This document shows positions 14,476-21,387 of a stretch of DNA of 27,525 nt, piece after piece. Source of the stretch: AC-52 sp044870295. Lineage in GTDB: Bacteria > Actinomycetota > UBA4738. The stretch is from assembly GCA_044870295.1 (NCBI GenBank), contig JBIOYQ010000220.1, forward strand, positions 1-27,525, read 5' to 3'. Every line of letters begins with the position of its first letter. The first letter of the stretch is position 1. A program made the translations under genes and the position numbers. A model generated the notes under the pieces. That model searched no databases. It was not told the origin of the DNA and worked only from the letters and a program-made list of their open reading frames with translations.

Positions 14476-15222
14476 ATGGATGAGCACAGGGTCGCGGTGG
14501 TGACCGGCGGAGCGAAGGGGATCGGTGCCGGCATCGCCGGTCGCCTGGCCAAGGACGGGCTCTCCGTGGCCATCCTCGACGTGGACGAGCCCGGGGCCGA
14601 AGCGACCGCCGCCGAGCTGACCTCCGCGTCGTCGCACGCGTGCGACGTCTCGTCCTACGCGAGCGCGACGGAGGCCGTGCGCGGTGTGCTGGAGCGATGG
14701 GAGCGGATCGACGTGTTGGTCAACAACGCCGGCTGGGACCGGGTGCAGCCCTTCCTCGACAACGATCCCGAGCTGTGGGATCGATTGATCGGGATCAACC
14801 TGATGGGTCCGATCAACCTGTGCCACGCGGTGCTGCCCGAGATGGTCAAGCAGGGATCCGGGCGTGTGGTGAACGTGGCGTCGGACGCCGGCCGGGTGGG
14901 GTCCTCCGGAGAGACCGTCTACTCAGCGTGCAAGGGAGGCGTGATCGCGCTCACCAAGGCCGTGGCCAGGGAGATGGCCCGCCACGGGGTCACGGCCAAC
15001 TGCGTGTGCCCCGGACCGACCGACACGCCGCTCCAGGCAGAGATCCGATCCGAGGAGACGGGCGACCGCATCATCGACGCCATCGTCCGGGCCACGCCGC
15101 TGCGACGGCTGGCCCTGCCGGACGACATCGCCGGCGCTGTGGCCTTCTTCGCCGGGCCGGACGCCGCGTTCGTCACCGGACAGGTCGTGTCGGTCTCGGG
15201 CGGCCTCACGATGTCTGGCTGA
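14476..15222 (+). CDS. SDR-family dehydrogenase, BadH-like (2-hydroxycyclohexanecarboxyl-CoA dehydrogenase type)
   Basis: Classical short-chain dehydrogenase, 248 aa, ATG 14476 with GGGAGG six nt upstream. Nucleotide motif TGGAKGIG (10-17), NNAG (83-86), and catalytic N108, S136, Y149, K153 in VASDAGRVGSSG and YSACKGG. The stretches NNAGWDRVQPF, ASDAGRVGSSGE, CPGPTDTPL and the C-terminal GQVVSVSGGLTMSG are close to what I recall of BadH, which oxidises 2-hydroxycyclohexane-1-carboxyl-CoA to the 2-keto form in alicyclic acid degradation. No other genes of that pathway are nearby, so the substrate may be another 3-hydroxyacyl-CoA. Divergent from valS. Confidence 0.88.
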   Translation: MDEHRVAVVTGGAKGIGAGIAGRLAKDGLSVAILDVDEPGAEATAAELTSASSHACDVSSYASATEAVRGVLERWERIDVLVNNAGWDRVQPFLDNDPELWDRLIGINLMGPINLCHAVLPEMVKQGSGRVVNVASDAGRVGSSGETVYSACKGGVIALTKAVAREMARHGVTANCVCPGPTDTPLQAEIRSEETGDRIIDAIVRATPLRRLALPDDIAGAVAFFAGPDAAFVTGQVVSVSGGLTMSG

Positions 15223-15240
15223 TGGGAACGTAGGCGAGCC

Positions 15241-15252
15241 TCGACCCGTCGA
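15241..15252. repeat. 12-bp interrupted palindrome TCGACCCGTCGA
   Basis: Five-base arms around CC, in the 61-bp gap between the SDR and propeller genes, 31 bp before the latter's start. Could be an operator or chance. Confidence 0.35.
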
Positions 15253-15283
15253 TGAGCCAGTGGCCCAGCCTGAGGGGGAGGCG

Positions 15284-16429
15284 ATGAGCGTTCGGAAGCT
15301 CGTTGGATGCATCGCCATCGCGCTGGGATCGTTGGCGGTCATGGCTCCGCCGACGGTCACGGCCGCGGTGAACCAGTGCGATCCACCGTGGACGATCGTT
15401 CCAAGCCCGGATGGTGGGAGGACCGGGAACGGCCTGTACGGAGTGGCGGCCGCCGGCGCAAACGACGTCTGGGCCGTGGGCACGTACTTCAGCGATCAGC
15501 AACAGAAGGCCCGGTCCCTGATCGAGCATTGGGACGGGACCGCCTGGACCGTCGTCGGGCATCCGGAGTTCGGGCAGGACAGCTTCCTGCTCGACGTCGA
15601 CGCGGTGACGCCGACGGACATCTGGGCCGTGGGCTACTACCACACGGTCGAGTTCCAGAAGACGTTCGCGCTGCATTGGGACGGTTCGACATGGACCGTC
15701 GTACCCACGGTGGATCAGGGGCTCGAGAGCTCCGTATGGGGCATCGAGGCCGTGACGTCAACGGACGTCTGGGCGGTGGGTACCGCGACCAGCCCGGACG
15801 GCAGCCGTACCCGGCCGCTGATCGAGCATTGGGACGGGACCGAGTGGAGCGTGGTCACGGCCGCCGACCCCGGAGGCCGGTCGAGCGGCCTGGTGTCGGT
15901 GTCGGCAGCGTCCGACCACGACGTGTGGGCGGTCGGTGACCGGGTCGTGGGGCAGCTGCAGCACCGAACCCTGGTCGAGCATTGGGATGGCTCCGAGTGG
16001 ATCATCGTCCGGAGCCCCGACCCGAGCCCCATGGGCGATGAGCTGATGGACGTGCTGGCGGTTGGGACGAACGACGTCTGGGCCGTGGGATCGATGACGA
16101 TCCGGTCGGGCCAGGACGCCAGGCTCATCGAGCACTGGAACGGCGAGTCGTGGAGGGTCGTTGGCTCACCCTCGCTTCCCGGAAGCACGTTGGAGGGTAT
16201 CGGCGGAGTTGCCTCAGACGACCTCTGGGCGGTCGGCACCCACGGAGACCTGTCGCTGACCGAACGATGGAACGGCGCCCGATGGATCCAGGTGGACAGC
16301 CCCTCGGTCGGGCTCTGGACGACGTTGCACGAGGTGGCGGCCGTCGCCCCGAACGACGTGTGGGCCGTGGGCAGCCAGCTGGCCAACGACGGCCGCGTTC
16401 ACACGTTCGTCATGCACCACTGCGGCTGA
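15284..16429 (+). CDS. Secreted seven-bladed beta-propeller protein (WAVG repeats)
   Basis: 381 aa from ATG 15284, preceded by a GAGGGGGAGG purine tract; GTG 15260 would add eight residues ahead of the signal peptide and is less likely. Residues 1-28 are a Sec signal peptide (basic MSVRK, hydrophobic core, probable cleavage after VTAA). The rest is seven repeats of about 50 residues, each with D-(V/I/L)-W-A-V-G, at 61, 112, 161, 213, 264, 313 and 358; six are followed by H-W-(D/N)-G-x-x-W (ERWNGARW in the last). The only two cysteines of the mature chain are C32 and C380, at its ends, suggesting a disulfide that closes the propeller. DNA copies of one repeat segment are identical over 25 bp, 300 bp apart (15518 and 15818). 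Binding partner unknown. Overlaps the HAD gene end by 20 bp. Confidence 0.85.
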   Translation: MSVRKLVGCIAIALGSLAVMAPPTVTAAVNQCDPPWTIVPSPDGGRTGNGLYGVAAAGANDVWAVGTYFSDQQQKARSLIEHWDGTAWTVVGHPEFGQDSFLLDVDAVTPTDIWAVGYYHTVEFQKTFALHWDGSTWTVVPTVDQGLESSVWGIEAVTSTDVWAVGTATSPDGSRTRPLIEHWDGTEWSVVTAADPGGRSSGLVSVSAASDHDVWAVGDRVVGQLQHRTLVEHWDGSEWIIVRSPDPSPMGDELMDVLAVGTNDVWAVGSMTIRSGQDARLIEHWNGESWRVVGSPSLPGSTLEGIGGVASDDLWAVGTHGDLSLTERWNGARWIQVDSPSVGLWTTLHEVAAVAPNDVWAVGSQLANDGRVHTFVMHHCG

Positions 16430-17159
16430 AGCGGTCGAGGACGCCGGGCAGCTCGCGCAGATCCTCGATCACGGCGTCGGGATGGTAGTCGGGGTCGTCC
16501 TCCTGGCGGAACTGGTGCGTCAGGATTGCCCGCATCCCGACGGCCTGGGCTCCGCTGACGTCGTCGTAGAGCCGGTCCCCGACGAAGACGGTCTCCGCGG
16601 GTTCGGCCTTCAGCCGGTCGAGCGCTTCGCGGAAGATGCGCGGATCCGGCTTGCGAAGGCCCACCCCGCTGGAGAACACCGCGGCGTCCAGACGTGAGCC
16701 CAGGCTCATCCGGTCCAGATCCTGCCGGACGAGGTCGGGCACCAGCGTGAGGTTCGAGACGAGTCCCAGGCGCTTCCCCTGGGCACGCAACGTGTCCAGC
16801 GTCTCGAGGACATCGGGGTCGACCGTGATGGACTTGGAGTACGCAGTGTGGTCGAGGGCCACCAAATGTTGGACCACATCCTTCGGCAGATCGAACCCGA
16901 TCGCGCCCAGCGCTTCCGTGAACAGCGCCGCCTGGTCCAGCTCCTCCATGCGTCGCTGCTCGTACGACTCGGCCACCAGTCGATCGACCCCGCCGGCCAC
17001 CCGCTCCACCAGGTCGAGGAGCTCCGGGACCTCCATGTACGCCACGGCCTCGATTCGCGCTCGGATCTGCTCGTACGCCTCGTGGAGAGCCTCCTGGGTG
17101 CGCCGGAAGTCGACCAGCGTGTGGCCGAAGTCGAACAGGACGGCACGGACCGGCTCCAC
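16410..17159 (-). CDS. HAD-superfamily hydrolase
   Basis: 249 aa HAD protein with a C1-type helical cap. Motif I is FDFGHT with nucleophile D10; the usual second Asp (D+2) is glycine, so ordinary phosphomonoesterase chemistry may be impaired. Motif II is the Ser in LVSNLT, motif III the Lys in GLRKPDPRIF and motif IV the Asp residues in VGDRLYDDVSGA. GTG 17159 was chosen because it starts at the family N-terminus and lies eight bases after TAGCAT; in-frame ATG 17186 would add nine residues. Substrate unknown. Convergent with the propeller gene (20-bp overlap) and divergent from the SRPBCC gene with overlapping -10 elements. Confidence 0.85.
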   Translation of the reverse strand: MEPVRAVLFDFGHTLVDFRRTQEALHEAYEQIRARIEAVAYMEVPELLDLVERVAGGVDRLVAESYEQRRMEELDQAALFTEALGAIGFDLPKDVVQHLVALDHTAYSKSITVDPDVLETLDTLRAQGKRLGLVSNLTLVPDLVRQDLDRMSLGSRLDAAVFSSGVGLRKPDPRIFREALDRLKAEPAETVFVGDRLYDDVSGAQAVGMRAILTHQFRQEDDPDYHPDAVIEDLRELPGVLDRFSRSGA

Positions 17160-17167
17160 CGACCCGG

Positions 17168-17177
17168 ATGCTACCCT
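17168..17177. promoter_or_regulatory. Overlapping back-to-back -10 elements (bidirectional promoter)
   Basis: On the minus strand TAGCAT (17168-17173) is eight bases before the HAD GTG; on the plus strand TACCCT (17172-17177, with an upstream TG giving an extended -10 form) is 11 bases before the SRPBCC ATG. The two share the TA step at 17172-17173. Confidence 0.45.
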
Positions 17178-17188
17178 GCGGGCCATCG

Positions 17189-17629
17189 ATGGCTGAGCAG
17201 ACCTCGGGCGACATCGAGATCGCGGCGTCACCCGCCGACGTGATGGCGGTCATCACCGACTACCAGACCTACCCGGAGTGGGCCACCGGAGTGAAAAAGG
17301 CCGAGGTGACGAAGCGGGACGCGAAGGGGCGTCCGACCGAGGTGGCCTTCGAGGTGAGCCAGATGGGCGTGTCCGCCTCCTACGTGCTGGGGTACCGGTA
17401 CAAGGCGGGGGATCGGGGGATGTCGTGGACCACTGCGTCGGCGTCAGGTGCCGTGAAGGACATCGCCGGCGAGTACGTGCTGGAGCCGTCCGAAGGCGGG
17501 ACCAAGGTCACCTATCGGATCTCGATCGAGACGGCCATCCCGATGATCGGGTTCGTCAAGCGCCAGGCCGAGAAAACCATCATCGGGACGGCTCTGGGCG
17601 GCCTCAAGAAGCGGGTGGAGAGCCGGTAG
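17189..17629 (+). CDS. SRPBCC-family (START/polyketide cyclase-like) protein
   Basis: 146 aa from ATG 17189 (an upstream in-frame start at 17168 would precede the promoter). Typical helix-grip pattern: an N-terminal strand (TSGDIEIAASPADVMAVI), the alpha-1 loop DYQTYPEWATGVKKAEV, central strands and a long amphipathic C-terminal helix (VKRQAEKTIIGTALGGLKKRVES). Members bind hydrophobic ligands or act as cyclases; the ligand here is unknown. It is the first of a same-strand series with a Get3-like ATPase and a CPIC-motif protein, an association I believe recurs in actinobacteria, which would fit handling of lipids or membrane-protein clients. No signal peptide. Confidence 0.82.
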   Translation: MAEQTSGDIEIAASPADVMAVITDYQTYPEWATGVKKAEVTKRDAKGRPTEVAFEVSQMGVSASYVLGYRYKAGDRGMSWTTASASGAVKDIAGEYVLEPSEGGTKVTYRISIETAIPMIGFVKRQAEKTIIGTALGGLKKRVESR

Positions 17630-17691
17630 CCGGTTGCTTTTCCTCTCGGTTGGGGATGGGTACGTAACTTGATCGGCCGAGGGCTCATCGA

Positions 17692-17721
17692 CGGGAGCAG
17701 GGCGGCATCGCCCTGCTCCCG
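17692..17721. repeat. Perfect 13-bp inverted repeat with 4-nt loop
   Basis: Arms CGGGAGCAGGGCG and CGCCCTGCTCCCG around GCAT. No T-run follows on either strand. It sits between the SRPBCC stop and the -10 of the Get3-like gene, ending one base before that -10. It may be a terminator-like hairpin for the upstream gene, or an operator. Confidence 0.75.
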
Positions 17722-17722
17722 C

Positions 17723-17728
17723 TACGCT
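17723..17728 (+). promoter_or_regulatory. -10 element TACGCT for the Get3/ArsA-like gene
   Basis: TACGCT is 10 bases before the GTG at 17739, giving a leader of at most a few bases. The perfect inverted repeat 17692-17721 fills the -35 region. Confidence 0.4.
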
Positions 17729-17738
17729 AGGTGGTCGA

Positions 17739-18935
17739 GTGCGGATCCTGCTGTTCACCGGCAAGGGTGGGGTGGGCAAGACCACCGTGGCGGCGGCGAC
17801 CGCGGTGGGAGCCGCCGCGGCCGGGCACCGGACGCTGGTCATGAGCACCGACCCGGCGCACTCGCTCGCCGACTCCTTCGACATCCCGCTGACGGCACGC
17901 GCTCAGGAGATCGCGCCCAACCTGTGGGCCGAGCAGATCGACGCTCAGGAACGCTTGGAGTCCAACTGGCGCGACATCCAGGAGTTCGTGATGGCGTTCC
18001 TGAACTGGGCCGGCGTGGACGCCATCGAGGCCGAGGAGCTCTCCGTCATCCCCGGTCTGGACGAGATCTTCAGCCTGACCGACGTCAAGGCGAACGCCGA
18101 CAGCGGCCTATACGACCTGCTGGTCGTGGACTGCGCGCCGACCGCCGAGACCCTCCGGCTGCTGTCGCTGCCGGAGGCGATGAACTGGTACATCGAGCGG
18201 ATCTTTCCGGTGGAGCGGCGCGTGGTGAAGACGATCCGGCCGTTGCTCAGCCGGCTGACCTCGATGCCCATTGCCGACGACCGCATCTTCGCCGCGATCG
18301 AACGGCTCCATCGCAACCTGGACGGTGTCCGCCAGCTCCTGACGAACGACCGGATGTCCAGCGTTCGCCTGGTGGTGAACCCCGAGCGCATGGTGATCGC
18401 CGAGGCCAAGCGCACCTACACGTATCTGTCCCTGTTCGGCTACCGAGTCGACGCGGTCGTGGTCAACCGGATCATCCCGGAGGAGGTGGCCGACCCGTAC
18501 TTCGGACACTGGAAGGACATCCAGGCCGAGCACCTCGAGACCGTGAAAGAGTCCTTCCAACCGGTCCCCATCCTCACCGCCCGGCTGTTCGATCGGGAGA
18601 TGGTCGGGGCCGACCTCCTCGCCGAGATGAGCCGCGAGGTCTACGGGGAACGCGACGCCACTGACATCCTGCATCGCGACGAGCCGCTCCGGGTCAGGAA
18701 GCGCGGGACGTCGTACGTCCTGTCGCTCCGCCTGCCCTTCATCGAGAAGGGTGACATCGAGGTCTTCCGGAAGGCCGACGAGCTGTTCGTCCGGGTGGCC
18801 AGCTACAAGCGCAACTTGGTGCTTCCCCAGAGCCTCCAGAGGTTGGAGGTGAAGGAGGCGAACTTCGTCGGGGACCGGCTGGAGATCCGGTTCGCCCGCG
18901 AGGCGGACGCCCCCGCCACGGCGGGGTCGAGATAG
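17739..18935 (+). CDS. Get3/ArsA-family ATPase with C-terminal alpha-crystallin-like domain
   Basis: 398 aa cytoplasmic P-loop ATPase of the SIMIBI class. GKGGVGKTT deviant Walker A at 8-16, STDPAHS at 36-42, switch II at D131 in VVDCAPTAETLRLL and the conserved VVNPERM segment. After about residue 310 comes a beta-rich HSP20/alpha-crystallin-like domain (SYVLSLRLPFIEKGDIEVFRK region). It is a single-ATPase-domain protein that should act as a dimer. C132 is its only cysteine, so the metal site of arsenite pump ArsA is absent, and no arsB/arsR is near. The architecture matches the Get3d-type proteins of bacteria and chloroplasts, whose clients are not settled. It is followed by the CPIC protein after 10 nt. 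Confidence 0.88.
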   Translation: MRILLFTGKGGVGKTTVAAATAVGAAAAGHRTLVMSTDPAHSLADSFDIPLTARAQEIAPNLWAEQIDAQERLESNWRDIQEFVMAFLNWAGVDAIEAEELSVIPGLDEIFSLTDVKANADSGLYDLLVVDCAPTAETLRLLSLPEAMNWYIERIFPVERRVVKTIRPLLSRLTSMPIADDRIFAAIERLHRNLDGVRQLLTNDRMSSVRLVVNPERMVIAEAKRTYTYLSLFGYRVDAVVVNRIIPEEVADPYFGHWKDIQAEHLETVKESFQPVPILTARLFDREMVGADLLAEMSREVYGERDATDILHRDEPLRVRKRGTSYVLSLRLPFIEKGDIEVFRKADELFVRVASYKRNLVLPQSLQRLEVKEANFVGDRLEIRFAREADAPATAGSR

Positions 18936-18945
18936 GAGGATCGGT

Positions 18946-19203
18946 ATGGCGCAGGCCAGGCCCACCAGGGCCAGGACCACCACGAACACACCGAAGGAAT
19001 CCAACAAGACGCCGCCGGTATGCACGGTGTCGTTCTGCCCGATCTGCATCGCCGTGACCACCGCTTCGGACGCCCGCCCCGAGTTCGTGGAGCACCTCAT
19101 GGCCGCCGGACGGGAGTTCCTGCTGGCGGTCCGAGCGATCATCGATGCCCGCCTGGAGGGAATGGAGCCACCGGTCAAGTTGGAGCGCCTCACCATCGAG
19201 TGA
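18946..19203 (+). CDS. Small CPIC-motif protein, unknown function
   Basis: 85 aa, ATG 18946 with AGGAGG and a 6-nt spacer, 10 nt after the Get3-like gene. A disordered basic Thr-rich N-terminus leads to C26, C31 and C34 (VCTVSFCPIC), then a helical segment (RPEFVEHLMAAGREFLLAVRAIIDARLEG) and a short C-terminal beta-like tail (KLERLTIE). The cysteines could bind zinc or be redox active. I recall similar CPIC-x-AVTTA proteins next to Get3-like and SRPBCC genes in actinobacteria; no function is known to me. Probably co-transcribed with the ATPase. Confidence 0.72.
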   Translation: MAQARPTRARTTTNTPKESNKTPPVCTVSFCPICIAVTTASDARPEFVEHLMAAGREFLLAVRAIIDARLEGMEPPVKLERLTIE

Positions 19204-19252
19204 TCGGGTCGTCGTCTGATCGCGGCGCCTCCCGGGAAGGAGGGCTAGATCC

Positions 19253-20384
19253 ATGCCCGACATGATCGATCGTGAGTTCCTGCGAAACCTGGCGGCCTGG
19301 CACGTTGACGGCGCCCCCGTCTCCACCCTGTACCTGGACGTGGACGGGCGTCGCTCTCCGCGCAAGCAGGACTACATGCAGCGGGCGGAGCTGCTCGGCC
19401 ACCAGCTGCGGAAGGAGGCCGAAGGTTTGCCGAAGAAGGCCGCCACGTCCGTGGCCCACGACGTCGAGCGGATGCTGGCCTTCCTCGACGACCTCGACCG
19501 TGGTTCGACTCGGGGGCGTCGCGCTGTTCTCGTCCTCGGCCTCGCGGTCGTGGGAAGACGTCCTGGTGCCTCGGCCGCTGCCGGACCGCGCCACGCTGGC
19601 GGATCATCCGCACGTCCTGCCGCTCGAGGCCCTGATCGAGACCTACGAGACGTTCTGCACGGCGCTGGTCGACCGGGAGAAGGCCCGACTCTTCCTGTCC
19701 AGGATGGGAGGGATCCGCGAGGAGACCGACGTCTTCGACGACGTCCCCGGCCGGCACGACCAGGGGGGATGGTCCCAGGCCCGGTACCAGCGGCACATCG
19801 ACGACCACGTCGGGAGGCACGTGAAGCACGTCGCCGAGGTGCTGCTCAAGTACTTCAAGCGCCAAGGGTTCGACCACCTGATCCTGGCGGGACCGGACGA
19901 GGTGAGGCCGGAGTTCGAACGGAGCCTTCACGACTACCTGAAGCGGCGGGTGGTAGCCCGGGTGACGCTGCCGATGACGGCCAATCCCAACGAGGTCCTG
20001 CAGCGGTCGCTCGAGATCGAAGAGAGGATCGAGGCGCAGAGCGAGCGCGAGGTGGTGGAGAAGGTGGTGGCAGAGGCGGCCGCCGGACGGGGCGCCGTCA
20101 CCGGCCTGGAACCGGTGCTGGCCGCGCTGAACGACGGCCGCGTGGATACCCTGGTCGTCCCCTTCGGCACGTCCTCGCAGGGCGTGCGCTGCACGTCGTG
20201 TGGATGGCTGGGCCTGCACGCGTCGACGTGTCCCATCGACGGAGAGCCGACCGAACCGGTGCCGGACGTGATCGAGAGCGGTGTGGCGAAGGCGCTCCAG
20301 CAGGGATCTCGCGTGGAGTCGCTCACGATGGTCAACGGCGACGGCGGGCGGCCCTTCGACATCGGCGCCCTGCTGAGATTCTGA
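19253..20384 (+). pseudogene. Bacterial eRF1/Vms1-like (baeRF-type) protein, frameshifted
   Basis: The start (ATG 19253, AAGGAGG 8 nt upstream) opens a frame reading YLDVDGRRSP and FLDDLDRGSTRG; the family sequence then continues in another frame as VALFSSSASRSWEDVLVP to the stop at 20384. Removing one G from the GGGGG run at 19512-19516 joins them into one 376-aa protein with smooth family sequence across the join. The downstream part keeps HDQGGWSQARYQRHIDDH (typical of the family), an eRF1-domain-3-like region and a C-terminal zinc-ribbon-like CTSC...CPID. No GGQ motif of true release factors is visible. Such proteins are proposed to act on ribosomes or stalled peptidyl-tRNA. A sequencing or assembly error in the G run is as likely as a real mutation. 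Confidence 0.8.
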
Positions 20385-20418
20385 GCCCCGGCAACTCGAT
20401 CCGGTGATGAGGGCGCGC

Positions 20419-20424
20419 TAAGGT
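20419..20424 (+). promoter_or_regulatory. -10 element TAAGGT, leaderless arrangement
   Basis: TAAGGT is followed by six bases and the ATG at 20431; there is no ribosome-binding sequence. Confidence 0.45.
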
Positions 20425-20430
20425 CCGGCC

Positions 20431-21387
20431 ATGCCAGGAGCAGTCGCCATCGGCGTGGACACGGGCGGGACCAACGTCCACGGCCTGCTGGTCGAGGTGG
20501 ACACCGGCAGCGTCCTGGACCGCAGGCGCGCCGATACGCCCGCCACCGATCCGGTGGCCACCGCCAAGACCATCATCGAGTTGGTCCGTGAGCTGATGGG
20601 TTCATCCGGCGTGGGCGCGGTGGGCGTGGGCGCGGCGGGTCTGGTCCAACTGGGTGGCATCGTCCGGTTCGCCCCGAACCTGGCGTGGAAGGACCTGCCC
20701 TTGCGCGAGATCGTGGAGGACGGGGTCGGGCTTCCCACGTTGGTCGACAACGACGCCACCGTGGCGGCGTGGGGTGAGTTCGTGTTCGGCGCCGGGCGAG
20801 GGGTCTCGGACATGCTCATGGTGACGGTGGGGACGGGGATCGGCGGAGGGATCGTGTCGGGCGGGAGGCTGGTGCGGGGCGCGCACGGCTTCGCCGGCGA
20901 GATCGGCCACATGATCGTGGATCCCTCCGGCCCGCGGTGCGGATGCGGGGCGGTGGGGTGCTGGGAGCAGGTGGCCTCCGGCCGGGCGGTGGGGCGGCTG
21001 GGCAAAGAGGCGGCGGCCGAGCATCCGGACTCCCTCCTGGCGACGTCGGCGGGTGGAGACGCCCAGCGCGTGACGGGCCAGATGGTGACGGAGGCGGCCA
21101 AGCAGGGCGATCCGGTCGCCATCGGCGTGTTCGACGAAGTCGGGCGGCGGCTGGGGGAGGGGATCGCCGGATACGTCAACGCCCTCGACCCGGACATAGT
21201 GGTCGTGGGCGGGGGAGTGATCGCCGCGGGCGACCTGCTGCTGGAGCCGGCTCGCCGGGCGTACCGAGCCACGGTGATGGGTGCGGACCATCGGCCGGAC
21301 GTTCCGATCGTCGCGGCCGCGCTGGCCAACGACGCGGGAGCGATCGGCGCGGCCGAGCTCGCGTGGCGGGAGCTGGTCGCTCGATGA
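20431..21387 (+). CDS. ROK-family sugar kinase (glucokinase-like)
   Basis: 318 aa ATP-dependent sugar kinase. Phosphate loop GVDTGGTN (8-15), catalytic base D108 in VDNDAT, second phosphate motif VTVGTGIGGG (131-140), and the ROK zinc site H160, C170, C172, C177 in GEIGHM and RCGCGAVGC, followed by E179. These mark an active ROK kinase rather than a ROK repressor; no N-terminal HTH is present. Glucose is the likeliest substrate, others such as N-acetylmannosamine or fructose are possible. It appears to have its own leaderless promoter and is coupled to the LLM gene by ATGA overlap (21384-21387). Confidence 0.9.
   Translation: MPGAVAIGVDTGGTNVHGLLVEVDTGSVLDRRRADTPATDPVATAKTIIELVRELMGSSGVGAVGVGAAGLVQLGGIVRFAPNLAWKDLPLREIVEDGVGLPTLVDNDATVAAWGEFVFGAGRGVSDMLMVTVGTGIGGGIVSGGRLVRGAHGFAGEIGHMIVDPSGPRCGCGAVGCWEQVASGRAVGRLGKEAAAEHPDSLLATSAGGDAQRVTGQMVTEAAKQGDPVAIGVFDEVGRRLGEGIAGYVNALDPDIVVVGGGVIAAGDLLLEPARRAYRATVMGADHRPDVPIVAAALANDAGAIGAAELAWRELVAR

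Noticed and set aside
14451..14483. Short GTG ORF overlapping the SDR start
   Set aside because: It starts only three bases after the putative -10, too close for a leaderless start, and has no ribosome site.
15284..16429. Lipoprotein instead of secreted propeller
   Set aside because: The cysteine at 32 follows VNQ, which is not a lipobox, and the signal peptide has a normal A-x-A-type end before it.
17739..18935. Arsenic resistance operon (ArsA homologue)
   Set aside because: The protein has one cysteine, lacks the arsenite-binding cysteines and has no arsB, arsC, arsD or arsR neighbour; the C-terminal domain fits Get3d-type proteins.
19253..20384. Programmed frameshift in the eRF1-like gene
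   Set aside because: No slippery heptamer with a downstream structure of the known type was recognised; a single extra base in a G run is simpler.
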